A program made the translations under genes and the position numbers. From Asterias rubens (taxonomy: Eukaryota > Echinodermata > Asteroidea > Forcipulatida > Asteriidae), in assembly GCF_902459465.1 (NCBI RefSeq), contig NC_047066.1, forward strand, positions 4,686,377-4,750,376: DNA of 64,000 bases, read 5' to 3'. The notes under the pieces are model-generated. The model was not told the origin of the DNA, made no database searches, and was given only the letters and a program-made list of their open reading frames with translations. Shown one piece after another: positions 49,005-64,000 of this stretch (positions are counted from its first letter, which is position 1; every line of letters begins with the position of its first letter).

Positions 49005-49390
49005 CATTGGACACCTTTGGTAATTGTCAAAGACCAGTATTCTCACTTTAGTGTATCTCAACATATGCACAGAATAACAAATCTGTGAAAATTTGAACCC
49101 AATTTGTCTCCACAGTTTCAAGAAAATGATAAAAGAATAAACAGTAACACCCTTGTTGCACAAATTTGTGTGCTTTATGATGCCTAAATAGGCTTCATTC
49201 AGGCCTGTGAAGTCTTTTATTATTTGAGCGAGAAATTACCTCCTCCTCAAAAACTAAATTACTTCAGAGGGAGCCATTTCTCACAATGTTTTAAACTACC
49301 AACATCTCTCATTTGCTCCTTACCAAGAAAATTGTTATGCTAACGATTATTTTTAGTCATTACCAATAGTGTCCAGTGCCTTTAAGACAA
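49005..49390. mobile_element. 'gtggacact-attggtaatt' MITE family copy
   Basis: From aggcattggacacctttggt to ccaatagtgtccagtgcctttaa. The two ends are inverted, and gtcaaagaccagtattctca is typical of the interior. Confidence 0.8.
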
Positions 49391-49727
49391 TCTTAAAGTG
49401 GTGAAAACAGAAGCTAAATTGAGGGAGCTAAGGTCAACAAAGTACCCCATAAACAGGTACAATCCATTATTTTTCACTTTTACTCACAGAAGCAGAGGGC
49501 ACTATTTAAATATTTGAAATTTCCAGTACAATATTAGTTTGTTTTTACAATGTTTTCTCCTGAATGAATGCCAGAAATTGGGTAAAATGGAAGTGGTATG
49601 AATTTCGAGCGTCTGCGTTGTGGAATAGAACAGGCAAAAAACTAGTTAAACCTTGGATGTGATTAACATTGAATTTACTATACACAAACTGGCAGAGTCA
49701 CAGAGTCACCGTACAGTGCCCTCTCTT

Positions 49728-49922
49728 CAGGGCCCAATTTCATAGAGCTGCTTAAGTAGAAAATACTGCTTAAAAAATCTTCGCTTAGCAATAAAGAGCA
49801 GGATCCCAGTCGCAAACTGTACATGTGACATGGTATTTTTGCTGGTAACCTTAACCTGGTTAGCATAATTTTGTTTTGCTTAGTGTATTTTGTACTTTTA
49901 AGCAGCTCTGTGAAATTGGTCT
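49728..49922. mobile_element. MITE, 'GGGCCCAATTTCATAGAGC' family, copy 4
   Basis: gggcccaatttcatagagct at the left, aagcagctctgtgaaattgg at the right. About 460 bp downstream of the NDUFS8 stop codon. Confidence 0.8.
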
Positions 49923-50189
49923 CAGTTCACATCAGAGAGTCCATTATTTCCAGACAGCTGTCCACTAAAATCAACCTCCTGCAACTCAGCATCCTCTCAC
50001 TGGCAGGTTGGGACCTACACGTATAAATGGCTCACATGGCCCCCACAAAAACTACCATATTGGAAATGCATCAAAGAACTATCCTGCCAACATGACAGAC
50101 ACACAAGCAAAGTCAGTTTCAGAGGAGAATACTGAAGAATACTGATGTCTACGACTGGCTAGCAGCCAGATTAAATAGAACCCTTGTTT

Positions 50190-50350
50190 CTCTAAAGATA
50201 AGGCCATGTCCGAATCAGCGGCTACAGCTCAGGCTACGGCTAGATTTCCGCGTCATCATGCATTGAGGTATAGGACGTCCTTAGCAACACCCTTAGCAAC
50301 AGCCATAGCCAATAGATGTAGACACCAATTCGGATTCGGCCTCAGAAGCG
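50190..50350. repeat. Dispersed repeat shared with about 28,500
   Basis: ggctacagctcaggctacgg, then ctagatttccgcgtcatcat and aggacgtccttagcaacacc resemble 28,507-28,600 in mitofusin intron 5. It may overlap the NDUFS8 3' UTR. Confidence 0.55.
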
Positions 50351-50385
50351 ACTATTGCTCTTCGATAATCAATGCAAGTGTACTT

Positions 50386-56281
<5,896 letters not shown>

Positions 56282-56462
56282 TTTGTAAGTTGTGTGTAAA
56301 CCTGATCTGACCTGATAAGTAGTGGTGCGCCCTCTACCGAGAGATGGCGCGCAGTCGATCGGACAACGGTCAAAAAGAGCGAAGGAACGTCATCGAAGCT
56401 AGACTGGGCCCCTGTCTTTATCAGCCTCGAAGAATGACGTCAGACGTTCAGGCTACATCGAA

Positions 56463-56959
56463 GCCGGTGTCGTATGCAATTATGTCCTCTATGCAATACT
56501 ATCCGGAAGACATTATTGCATATGCAATAATGTTCGCCGGACGGTTTTGCATATGCAATCGTGTCCGCGCGGACGCTGCTGCATAATGCAATTGTTTCCG
56601 CCCGGACACATTTGCATATGCATTTGTGTCCGCCCCCGTGCAAAACCGACCTTGCAGTAAATTAAACGCCGTGGCGACTGAACACGTTTGCCATTTTTCT
56701 TACAAGCTAAGTGCATGTCATGAATGATAATTATGTGAAATGTTCGGCCGTTGGGTATAAATTAATTATATTCGCTGCAATCATAAAATACGTGAATAGG
56801 TTCAGTGCATGCACGTTCGCTTACACGCGCGCACATACATGTACAGTCATGTACATGGCCACCGGACGGTTTTTGCATAGTCCCGGACACGATTGCATAT
56901 GCAAAAGTGTCCGGAGCGGACAGTATTGCATGGCGGACACAATTGCATCTGACACCGGC
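56463..56959. mobile_element. Foldback-like element with arms built from alternating palindromes
   Basis: Left end gccggtgtcgtatgcaatta and the inverted right end gccggtgtcagatgcaattg start TIRs with roughly 80 % identity over about 80 bp by eye. The arms are degenerate tandem units of 31-33 bp, each joining a TTGCATATGCAA-type palindrome (56,516, 56,547, 56,580, 56,612; again about 56,892) to a GC-rich palindrome of the form TGTCCGCSCGGACA. A unique interior spans about 56,640-56,860. No target duplication recognised. It lies about 180 bp upstream of the NDUFS8 start codon. Confidence 0.8.
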
Positions 56960-57647
56960 CCTTCACAGTCTAATATCTTTTCCCCGGGTGGACGTGGTGG
57001 GGAGCTCCAGGGAGGCCCCGGGTGTTTGTTTTTAACCCCACGGTGACCCCCAACGCACCCGTAGGCATAACTGCTAATAATAATTGCTATTTTTATTCAT
57101 AAGACAATATATATTATCTGCATGTAAATGGAAAACTAAAAACAAGTTTTGAAAACTTTGAAATTATCGCATTGATTGAAACTCTGGAAATTGAAAAAAA
57201 AAAATAAAAAAAAAATTTTTTTGCCATCGCTCGTGTATCATATTTGGGACAGAAAGCTGAACAATAGTTTATTATAAAGTTTTGGGCCTGTATTATCGTA
57301 TTTGTTTTGTCCGGGTGGGACTGGGGCGGTATACTGTTTAACCAGAAAAATAAAAATAACGAACCCTAAACATCAAAATAAGTGATTCATGATTATGCAC
57401 TTTTAATTTGAATGTATTTTATTTTTTATCATAAAGATTACAATTTTTCTGGTTTAGTGGCTGTGTTTCAATTTACAATTGAACAATTGAGGCCTATACG
57501 ATTATTTGGCTTGAACTTAGAAGCATTTAACTCATTAAACTTTTTTTTTTTTCTTTCACAGCCGCAAAAGCTTTAGGCCTACCCAACCGGTGTTTGCAGA
57601 GTACGGACAGCGGCTGATCACTTCACAAGGGATTACCATTAGTCAAT
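56960..57647. other. Intergenic, nothing recognised
   Basis: AT-rich DNA with homopolymer runs (about 57,195-57,220 and 57,540-57,552). A good-looking acceptor at about 57,560 (tttctttcacag) leads into no conserved frame. Confidence 0.5.
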
Positions 57648-58240
57648 GCTTTTTATGTGACCCACTCTGTTAAAAGGATCGGAGTCAGATGTTGCCCAAT
57701 GCATTATTGTGCAAAGGACAGTTTAATGTGGAAAATGTCAACAACACAAAATGTTCGTTTCTTTTTACCTTATAAGATCTATATTATTTGCTTTTTATGT
57801 GACCCACTCTGTGAAAATGAGTCAGATGTCGCCCAATGCATTATTGTGTAATGGACAGTTTAATGTGGAAAATGTCAAAACAAAATTGTTTTTTTTTCTT
57901 TTTACCTTATAAGATCTATATTTGCATTGTAAACCTTTAGAACACTTATTTTTAGGCAATAAAGCTATGAATACAACAATTTGTGATCACTTTAATCAAA
58001 TTTGTATCCTTTTGCTTGAAATGGTAGTTTAAAACATCACTTTACTTGTATTTCGTTTTAAACATCTTTTTTTTTATAAATGGCTAATTTCAAACGGGAG
58101 TAACTCAGCAACGCGATACAAAATCTTAGACATTATTATTACCAGATAACCGTTGCTGTGTTTATTTCCAGCCATGCATATAACTCAATTCTTTAAATTG
58201 TCAACATCTGACTCATTTTTACAGAGCGGGTCACAAATTA
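57648..58240. mobile_element. Inverted-end element with internal 137-bp direct duplication
   Basis: ttttatgtgacccactctgt (57,650) is mirrored by acagagcgggtcacaaa (about 58,222). Inside, ttatgtgacccactctgt...ttaccttataagatctata occurs twice (about 57,650 and 57,795). Confidence 0.65.
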
Positions 58241-58739
58241 CCCATGAATACTTTCGAAAACGAAAAGTCAAATATTCTTCCCTCAGAGAAGCTTAAAATG
58301 TTTTAATAAAAATGACAGATCCCTACCAACCCAGGATCAAATTGTGCAATACTCAAAAGCGAGACCGCTCATATTGGAGGTAAACGAAAGAAATGACAAG
58401 TTCCTTTTTATACTTTTTGAATCAAAAAGTCCTATCCATATCGAAATATTCTTCATACAAAAATATACTTGTGAAAACAAAAAACATGGCACTTCTATGC
58501 GTATTCAGTTACACGTAAAAGCTTAAACCAAACAAAAACCCGAATCAGAAGCTAAAACTTCGTCAAAAACTACACCTGCAATAAAATGAAATCAAAACCA
58601 CTGTCAAAATGCCGTGTTGTATACACAAAATGGCCAAGTTATCCACCTGTTTTCTCATTAATTAGGCCTAACTTTCTAAGAACCAGAGATGTCTCAACGT
58701 CAATAGAAACTACTATTAGTGCCTACGAAAACAATAAAA

Positions 58740-59040
58740 CAATCTCAACATATGAACAAACTAACAAATCTGTGAAAATTAGAACCCATTATTGGTCGTC
58801 GAAGTTGTGAAATAATAATGGAAGATGCTTGATTTCGGGACCTCAAAATCTAATTTTGAGGTCTCGAAATCAAATTCGTGGAAAATTACTTCTTTCTCGA
58901 CAACTACGTTACTTCAGAGGGAGCCGTTTCTCACAATGTTTTATACTATCAACAACTCTCCATTGCTTGTTACCAAGTAAGTTTTATGCTAATAATTATT
59001 TTGAGTAACTACCAATAGTGTCCACTGCCTTTAAGTAATA
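58740..59040. mobile_element. 'gtggacact-attggtaatt' MITE family copy
   Basis: Inverted relative to the 51,370 copy; ends ctaccaatagtgtccactgcctttaa. The central mirror gacctcaaaatctaattttg-aggtctcg is present. Confidence 0.8.
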
Positions 59041-59504
59041 TTCGCACAAAAGAGAATCAAGTCTACTTTTTGTTTTACTAGGCCTTCATTTTGAATAATA
59101 AAAGCTTACATTATATAAAATATTCTTGCATTTCAAACACAAACATGATTTTGATACAAACGTCAGTAATTGAAAACAACACAGTCACCACCCTGTTCCT
59201 CACACGGTAGCCCGTTAGTATGATAAACAAGAAATAATCAAATATATAAATATCAAATATCATATAAATATATACATATTTTACACAATAACAACTTTGA
59301 TTTTCTTTGCATTCATGAAAAGCTTTTTAAAATAATGAGCTATTGTCTTGTACAAAATAATTTTACAGCATAAAATATATATTACCCGAGAGAATTAAAA
59401 GGAAGACAATAGTTATAAATGCTTTTAATGTTTACTTGAAACACTGGTTTCCTGTTCCCCGTTTTGTATAATTATGTATCGCAATAAAGTAGACACTTTC
59501 ACTG

Positions 59505-59690
59505 CAAAAAAACTGGGTTATAAATATTGACACCATGGGTGTTCAAATAACACTGATTGCTGCATAAAAACAATATAACTAACTTAGTGTTATTTGAACA
59601 CCCTAAGATGTTTATTTTGTTCAGCTCGATTTGTTATCTGTATGTGACAACACCAATTTTGACAACCCAGTTTCTGCAGTTTATTTAACA
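59505..59690. mobile_element. MITE with AACTGGGTT ends
   Basis: aaaactgggttataaatatt and gacaacccagtttctg are inverted, as are gtgttcaaataacact and agtgttatttgaacac. Confidence 0.7.
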
Positions 59691-59709
59691 AATCGTTTAA
59701 AATGAAAAG

Positions 59710-60060
59710 ATACATTAAAGACACTGACAAGTCTTCTTATTACTTGGTGCATCTCAACATATGCATAAAATAACAAACCTGTGAAAATTAGTGCTCAATT
59801 GGTCGTCGAATTTGCGAGATAATTAATAATGGAAGAAAAAACACCCTTGTCACACGAAGTTGTGTGCTTTATAAATGCTTGATTTCGGGACCTCAAAGTC
59901 TAGTTCTGAGGTCTCGAAATCAAATTCGTGGAAAATTACAGCTTTCTCGAAAACTACGTTAATTCAGAGGGAGCCGTTTCTCACAATGTTTTATACTATC
60001 GACAGCTAGTAATTACAGGTATTTTGAGTAATAACCAATAGTGTCCACTGCCTTTAATAT
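59710..60060. mobile_element. 'gtggacact-attggtaatt' MITE family copy
   Basis: taaagacactgacaagtctt to ccaatagtgtccactgcctttaa; a second same-orientation copy 0.7 kb after the one at 58,740, ending 85 bp before the first tRNA. Confidence 0.8.
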
Positions 60061-60144
60061 GCCAAAATATACCGTAAAGCCGTAAACGTTATTGGTGGTA
60101 CAGCTAGTGGTACAACGACCCTCAAACACCAGTCTTACCAACAG

Positions 60145-60218
60145 GTCCCCGTGGCGCAACGGATTAGCGCGTTGGACTTCTAATTCAAAGGTTCCGGGTT
60201 CGAATCCCGGCGGGGATA
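60145..60218 (+). tRNA. tRNA-Arg (anticodon UCU), copy 1
   Basis: 74 nt with a fully paired cloverleaf: acceptor gtccccg/cggggat (one G-T), D stem gcgc/gcgc, anticodon stem ttgga/ttcaa with loop cttctaa, T stem ccggg/cccgg with loop ttcgaat, discriminator A. Boxes A and B are intact. A pol III T-run (gagtttttt) follows within 10 bp. Confidence 0.98.
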
Positions 60219-60516
60219 GAGTTTTTTCTTAATGATAACTTGAACTTTGCTTTTTCAGTCTGCCACATGCCATTTTTTTAACAGGAGAAGTTTAAAATTT
60301 TAATTTAAAAGTCCTATCTATATGCCTATGAAATCTTAATCAATTTGTCGGCGAGAGACAAAAGTACTTTCCCTTCGTCTATTTGTCATAATTTAATCTT
60401 GACAATTTGTCTTTTACATCTATTTTTTTTATTTGGCACGTTCATCATATCAGTGTTTAGTTGATTTTTGTTTAGCCGTGTCTTTGGTTGCCAGACTTAC
60501 TCTTCATCAATCACGG

Positions 60517-60590
60517 GTCCCCGTGGCGCAACGGATTAGCGCGTTGGACTTCTAATTCAAAGGTTCCGGGTTCGAATCCCGGCGGGGATA
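60517..60590 (+). tRNA. tRNA-Arg (anticodon UCU), copy 2
   Basis: Identical to copy 1 across all 74 nt. About 100 bp of 3' flank, including the gagttttttc terminator, is also nearly identical, so the duplication is recent or the copies are being homogenised. Confidence 0.98.
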
Positions 60591-60768
60591 GAGTTTTTTC
60601 TTAATGATAACTTGAACTTTGCTTTTTCAGTCTGCCACATGCCATTTTTTTTAACAGGAGAAGTTTAAAATTTTAATTTAAAAGTCGGCACGTTCATCAT
60701 ATCAGTGTTTAGTTGCTTTTTGTTTAGCCGTGTCTTTGGTTGCCAGACTTACTCGTCATCAATCACGG

Positions 60769-60842
60769 GTCCCCGTGGCGCAACGGATTAGCGCGTTGGA
60801 CTTCTAATTCAAAGGTTCCGGGTTCGAATCCCGGCGGGGATA
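60769..60842 (+). tRNA. tRNA-Arg (anticodon UCU), copy 3
   Basis: Identical 74-nt body. Its 5' flank matches that of copy 2 (gtctttggttgccagactta), and the T-run agttttttc follows. Confidence 0.98.
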
Positions 60843-60892
60843 AAGTTTTTTCTTGCATATTAGCTTAATCAAATTTAAATTGAATGTCCAAA

Positions 60893-61100
60893 TAATGCAC
60901 TATTTGTATGCCTATATTATAGGCATGTTTTGAAAAGACAACAAAAAAATTCTTCGCGTTCACATTAGTTTGTTTGCAAAATTTGATCTGGAAAATGGTA
61001 CATTTATTTTTACGTTTCTGCCGAATTGTTAAGTTTCAATAAGTGAGAAAATGGCCCGTATTATAGTTTATCCATACAAATCGTCCTTCGGTTGTCAGAC
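60893..61100 (+). repeat. Duplicated 5' flank of the tRNA-Arg copies, unit 1
   Basis: About 200 bp with aatgcactatttgtatgcct, ataggcatgttttgaaaaga, tttgcaaaatttgatctgg and agtgagaaaatggcccgtat, repeated before copies 5 and 6. Confidence 0.85.
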
Positions 61101-61120
61101 TTACCTTTCATCCTGCATGG

Positions 61121-61183
61121 GTCCCCGTGGCGCAACGGATTAGCGCGTTGGACTTCTATAATTCAAAGGTTCCGGGTTCGAAT
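61121..61183 (+). pseudogene. tRNA-Arg (UCU) pseudogene, copy 4
   Basis: Matches the others from gtccccgtggcgcaacggat, but has TA inserted after the anticodon (ttctataattc) and diverges after gggttcgaatc. The 3' halves of the T stem and acceptor stem are lost, so no cloverleaf can close. Confidence 0.9.
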
Positions 61184-61302
61184 CATTGTAAGCTCAAACA
61201 ATTTACCTTCTTTACGCAACGGTTGCCACATGTATTTTTTGAACAAGAGACCATTTGTTTTGAAGATTAAATCATATAATATGTCCCAAATTTAAATTGA
61301 AT

Positions 61303-61530
61303 GTCCAAATAATGCACTATTTATATGCCTATATAGGCATGTTTTGAAAAGACAAAACAAAAATCCTTCGCGTTCAGATAAGTTTGTTTGCAAAATTTGA
61401 TCTGGGAAAATTATACATTTATTTTTACATTTCTGCCGAAGTGTTAGATAAAAAGCATTTAAAGTGCTAAGTTTCAATAAGTGAGAAAATGGCCCGTATA
61501 AACTATCCACACAACTCATCCTTCGGTTGC
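61303..61530 (+). repeat. Duplicated 5' flank of the tRNA-Arg copies, unit 2
   Basis: Same block as 60,893-61,100, plus an extra agcatttaaagtgctaagtt segment shared with unit 3. Precedes copy 5. Confidence 0.85.
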
Positions 61531-61555
61531 CTGATTTACTACTAATCATGCACGA

Positions 61556-61629
61556 GTCCCCGTGGCGCAATGGATTAGCGCGTTGGACTTCTAATTCAAA
61601 GGTTCCGGGTTCGAATCCCGGCGGGGATA
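61556..61629 (+). tRNA. tRNA-Arg (anticodon UCU), copy 5
   Basis: One D-loop change against copy 1 (caacgg to caatgg) that leaves all stems paired. A T-run follows at about 61,639. Confidence 0.97.
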
Positions 61630-62124
61630 GACCGTACACCTTTTTCTTGAATGTTAACTTAATCAATTTACCTTCTTTACGCAACCCTCGCTGCTTCAGT
61701 TTGCCACATGACAATTTTTTAGCAAGAGACCGTTTGTGATTGAATCTTACACTGTTTTACATTTAAATTGAAAGTCCAACTGTCTAAAATTACCTGTCGG
61801 GGAAAGGTCCCTTCTTGTTCAGTTTCGTTTATTTGTCATAACTTTATTTTGAAAATTCGTCTTTTACATTATGATATTTTTATTTGAAACGTTCATATCA
61901 GTTATCCGTTGCTTTTTGTTTTGCCATAATTGATCTGGAATTTGTTTACCTTTTACATATCTGCCGAATTGTTAGACAACAACTTTTTAGAGTGTGAAGT
62001 TCCAACAAGTGGGACAATGGACCGTAGAAACTATCCCCACAAACCAGTGAAGCAAAGAAATAGTAACAAGATACCATTTGTTTTAAAGATTAAATCATAT
62101 AATTATGTTCCAAATTTAAATTGA

Positions 62125-62365
62125 ATGTCCAAATAATGCACTGCTTATATGCCTATATTATAGGCATGTTTTGAAAAGACAACAAAAAAAATCCTTCGCG
62201 TTCAGATAAGTTTGTTTGCAAAATTTGATCTGGAAAATGGTATATGTATTTTTTACATTTCTGCCGAAGTGTTAGATAAAAAGCATTTAAAGTGCTAAGT
62301 TTCAATAAGTGAGAAAATGGCCCGTATAAACTATCCACACAAATCATCCTTCGGTTATTCACCCT
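62125..62365 (+). repeat. Duplicated 5' flank of the tRNA-Arg copies, unit 3
   Basis: Closest to unit 2 (shares agataaaaagcatttaaag and aaactatccacacaaatcat). Precedes copy 6. Confidence 0.85.
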
Positions 62366-62371
62366 GCATAA

Positions 62372-62445
62372 GTCCCCGTGGCGCAACGGATTAGCGCGTT
62401 GGACTTCTAATTCAAAGGTTCCGGGTTCGAATCCCGGCGGGGATG
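62372..62445 (+). tRNA. tRNA-Arg (anticodon UCU), copy 6
   Basis: Same body as copy 1 except that the discriminator position is G and the 3' flank is unrelated. No strong T-run lies close by (a cttttg word at about 62,455), so termination is less certain. Confidence 0.9.
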
Positions 62446-63076
62446 TAATCATACCTTTTGATGCATTTATACATTTATAAAATAACCTGTAACTTTGAAA
62501 AGACCGGTGAAGAGACAATGGCTATTATAATTTCCACACGAGAAAAGTTAACATCTTCGACTTGTTTGTAATACTTAGACAGTGAATAACGATGAGAAGA
62601 GAGGTGGGGCCTTGGGAAATGGATATAAATAACAGTGTAATGTTAACTGTGGGTTTTTTTGTCGCGTATGGCCTCTCACCAAAAGGGACATTTTCAAACG
62701 CCTATCAAAAATAATTGTACGTCAGTTATTAAAACATGGAGTTTGGAGTTTTGGCCCCACATCAGTGTCTGTGGAGAGTCCATTTTAAAACAGCTTTATA
62801 ATAAAACTTTAGAACCCTGCCTACCGGGGGACAGAACCTCTGCACACAATGCGCGCCCACCAGTTTTGGTAGTCAATATTCAATCGTGCATATTTTGATA
62901 CCCAAAATGAGTCAATATCACTATTTACAAATCACAATTAATTAAAAAGTAAAATAAAATACACAATTCCAGGTGTGAATGTGATGCTCATCTAAGACTC
63001 ATCAGCTGGAATATTCATTAGGGATACATTATCGTATTATTTCAGATAGTTTGACTGGAGAGGTAAAAAAAACAAA
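62446..63076. other. Intergenic, nothing recognised
   Basis: Between tRNA copy 6 and the stop codon of the SLC27A-like gene. It includes the 3' UTR of that gene. No repeat or coding match seen. Confidence 0.5.
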
Positions 63077-63384
63077 TCATATTCGCACCTCCCCTCTTAT
63101 TATTTTCACATAGGCAGACTCGTCCAGCTTTGAGTATTGTTGCTTGACGACATCGAAGAAGAACATTGGGTCTTTCACCAGGCATGGGTCGAAGGACTCC
63201 TGAACAAGGCGTGATTTCGTCTGTTTGAAGGTACTTGTGTGCTCCAGTGAGATGGGCAGACGCAGAAACCTCGGGCATGCGTAGTTTGGAAGACGCGACG
63301 TGACGTATTTGAAGGTTGACACGGGGTCAAAGGTTGAGTTTGGGTAGAGCAAGATGGCCGCCATGCCAGCTTTGCCGTAGTGAC
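63077..63384 (-). CDS. Long-chain fatty acid transport protein / very-long-chain acyl-CoA synthetase (SLC27A family), last exon
   Basis: The minus-strand exon from the acceptor (ccattaacag) at 63,385 to TGA at 63,077-63,079 encodes about 102 residues. The family imports and activates fatty acids as acyl-CoA at the ER, plasma or peroxisomal membrane. Seen, matching the conserved C-terminus of SLC27A proteins: GKAGMAAILLYPN, LPNYACPRFLRLP, TSTFKQTKSRLVQESFDP and KDPMFFFD. The rest (AMP-binding core) lies beyond the right edge. SLC27A2/3/4/6 cannot be separated from this exon alone. No peroxisomal SKL-type ending; it ends RGEVRI. Confidence 0.88.
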
Positions 63385-63497
63385 CTGTTAATGGATATAA
63401 TAAAGGAATTTAATTTAATTTTATGAAATCAAAAGCCGGTGTGGCGGTTTCAGACTTCCGCCGTTTTCAGTTTTCCGGGTGACCAAATACGGTAGCA

Positions 63498-63505
63498 TTA
63501 CGTCA
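63498..63505 (+). promoter_or_regulatory. CRE-like site in presumed promoter
   Basis: TTACGTCA, one mismatch from the palindromic CRE TGACGTCA, 92 bp upstream of the start codon at 63,597. Function inferred from position only. Confidence 0.35.
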
Positions 63506-63596
63506 TGCGATGTCTGCGCACAGCGAGCAAAAGTAGTCCATTTTACGTGCCGTATTGAGTAATCCGTCCGTGATACTCTCCGGTTTTGTAGCTGTC

Positions 63597-63774
63597 ATGG
63601 CGTCGTCCGTGAGTACATCAAGTGGAGATCGCGTGGATCGTCTCGGAGACTTTTGGGTAAAAACCAGGCAAATAATCCTATATTTAACCAGCGGTATTTA
63701 TACTGAAGGAGCTTCAGAAAACCAGAAGAGGCTAGTACGTTGCCAATCGAAACGGTACACGTATGATCAGACCA
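63597..63774 (+). CDS. First exon of a possible GIN1/KRBA2-type domesticated integrase
   Basis: 59 codons plus one base from ATG 63,597 to a strong donor (ccagtaagta). Residues 19-56 (FWVKTRQIILYLTSGIY, then ENQKRLVRCQSKRYTY) fit the short N-terminal region before the integrase zinc-binding domain in GIN1-like proteins: a hydrophobic I..YL..G.Y followed by N.KR..R....K.Y. Later exons lie outside the window, so the catalytic integrase domain cannot be checked. An in-frame upstream ATG at 63,555 would add 14 residues. It could also be an unrelated or transposon-borne exon. The gene is transcribed away from, and may overlap, the SLC27A-like gene. Confidence 0.4.
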
Positions 63775-64000
63775 GTAAGTACTCAATAGAATAATTAATA
63801 ATCCGCCTTGGTTGGTATGTTCCGTGCGGTAGTGTTACTGTTTGTTTACCTCATGTACCACCACGCAGTTTAACCCTGTGGTGTGTAGTTTGGGAACTTG
63901 TACTTTATAGAGCAATGCTCTATTTCTATGGTACTATTATGCTAGTTACTGACTGTACATGTACTCTGTAGTACTACAGTACTAGAGTAGTGTATAGGAT

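Noticed and set aside
61292-61714. 140-codon minus-strand open frame with PPGFEPGTFELEVQRANPLRHGD-like sequence
   Set aside because: That peptide is the antisense translation of the tRNA-Arg(UCU) gene at 61,556-61,629; the frame is a shadow of the tRNA.
62153-62518. 121-codon minus-strand open frame with the same FEPGTFELEVQRANPLRHGD peptide
   Set aside because: Antisense of tRNA-Arg copy 6 at 62,372-62,445.

Overview
This is a eukaryotic nuclear window from an intron-rich, AT-rich animal genome. The spliced proteins are typical of animals, and introns and intergenic DNA are packed with short inverted-repeat transposons (MITEs), tRNA-derived SINEs and minisatellites. The gene set and the style of repeats suggest a marine invertebrate deuterostome, most likely an echinoderm such as a sea star. 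That is inference; no database was searched.

Layout: (1) 1-8286 (+): the C-terminal eight exons of TRMT2A, a tRNA/RNA uracil-5-methyltransferase, ending in a 43-bp minisatellite that includes its stop codon. (2) 12515-9034 (-): complete five-exon DCTPP1 (dCTP pyrophosphatase, 139 aa). (3) 17414-15331 (-): a four-exon, 266-aa protein I do not recognise. (4) 17.4-23.5 kb: intergenic DNA with repeats. (5) 23523-38053 (+): complete 17-exon mitofusin (748 aa), whose introns carry several mobile elements and two minisatellites. (6) 38.1-43.8 kb: repeat-rich intergenic DNA with minisatellites, SINEs and a 9-bp-TSD palindromic MITE. (7) 46404-43867 (-): a predicted three-exon, 137-aa small secreted protein; a Tc1/mariner relic sits in its first intron. 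(8) 56281-50386 (-): complete five-exon NDUFS8 (complex I 2x[4Fe-4S] subunit, 191 aa), with a foldback-like element about 180 bp upstream of its start. (9) 60.1-62.5 kb (+): six tandem tRNA-Arg(UCU) copies, one broken. (10) 63384-63077 (-): the last exon of an SLC27A/FATP acyl-CoA synthetase. (11) 63597-63774 (+): a first exon resembling the N-terminus of GIN1-type domesticated integrases.

The recognised genes are housekeeping genes and form no operon or cluster. Two act in mitochondria: mitofusin in outer-membrane fusion and NDUFS8 in respiratory complex I. DCTPP1 cleans the dNTP pool, TRMT2A modifies tRNA and SLC27A activates fatty acids. All exon models were built by hand from splice sites and conserved protein sequence; for every complete gene the summed coding length is divisible by three with no internal stop.

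I saw no prokaryote-like system or obviously new multi-gene machinery. The best candidates for new biology are the small secreted protein, the foldback element with palindrome-array arms, two minisatellites grown out of coding sequence (the TRMT2A stop region and a LINE C-terminus inside mitofusin), and the unrecognised 266-aa gene.
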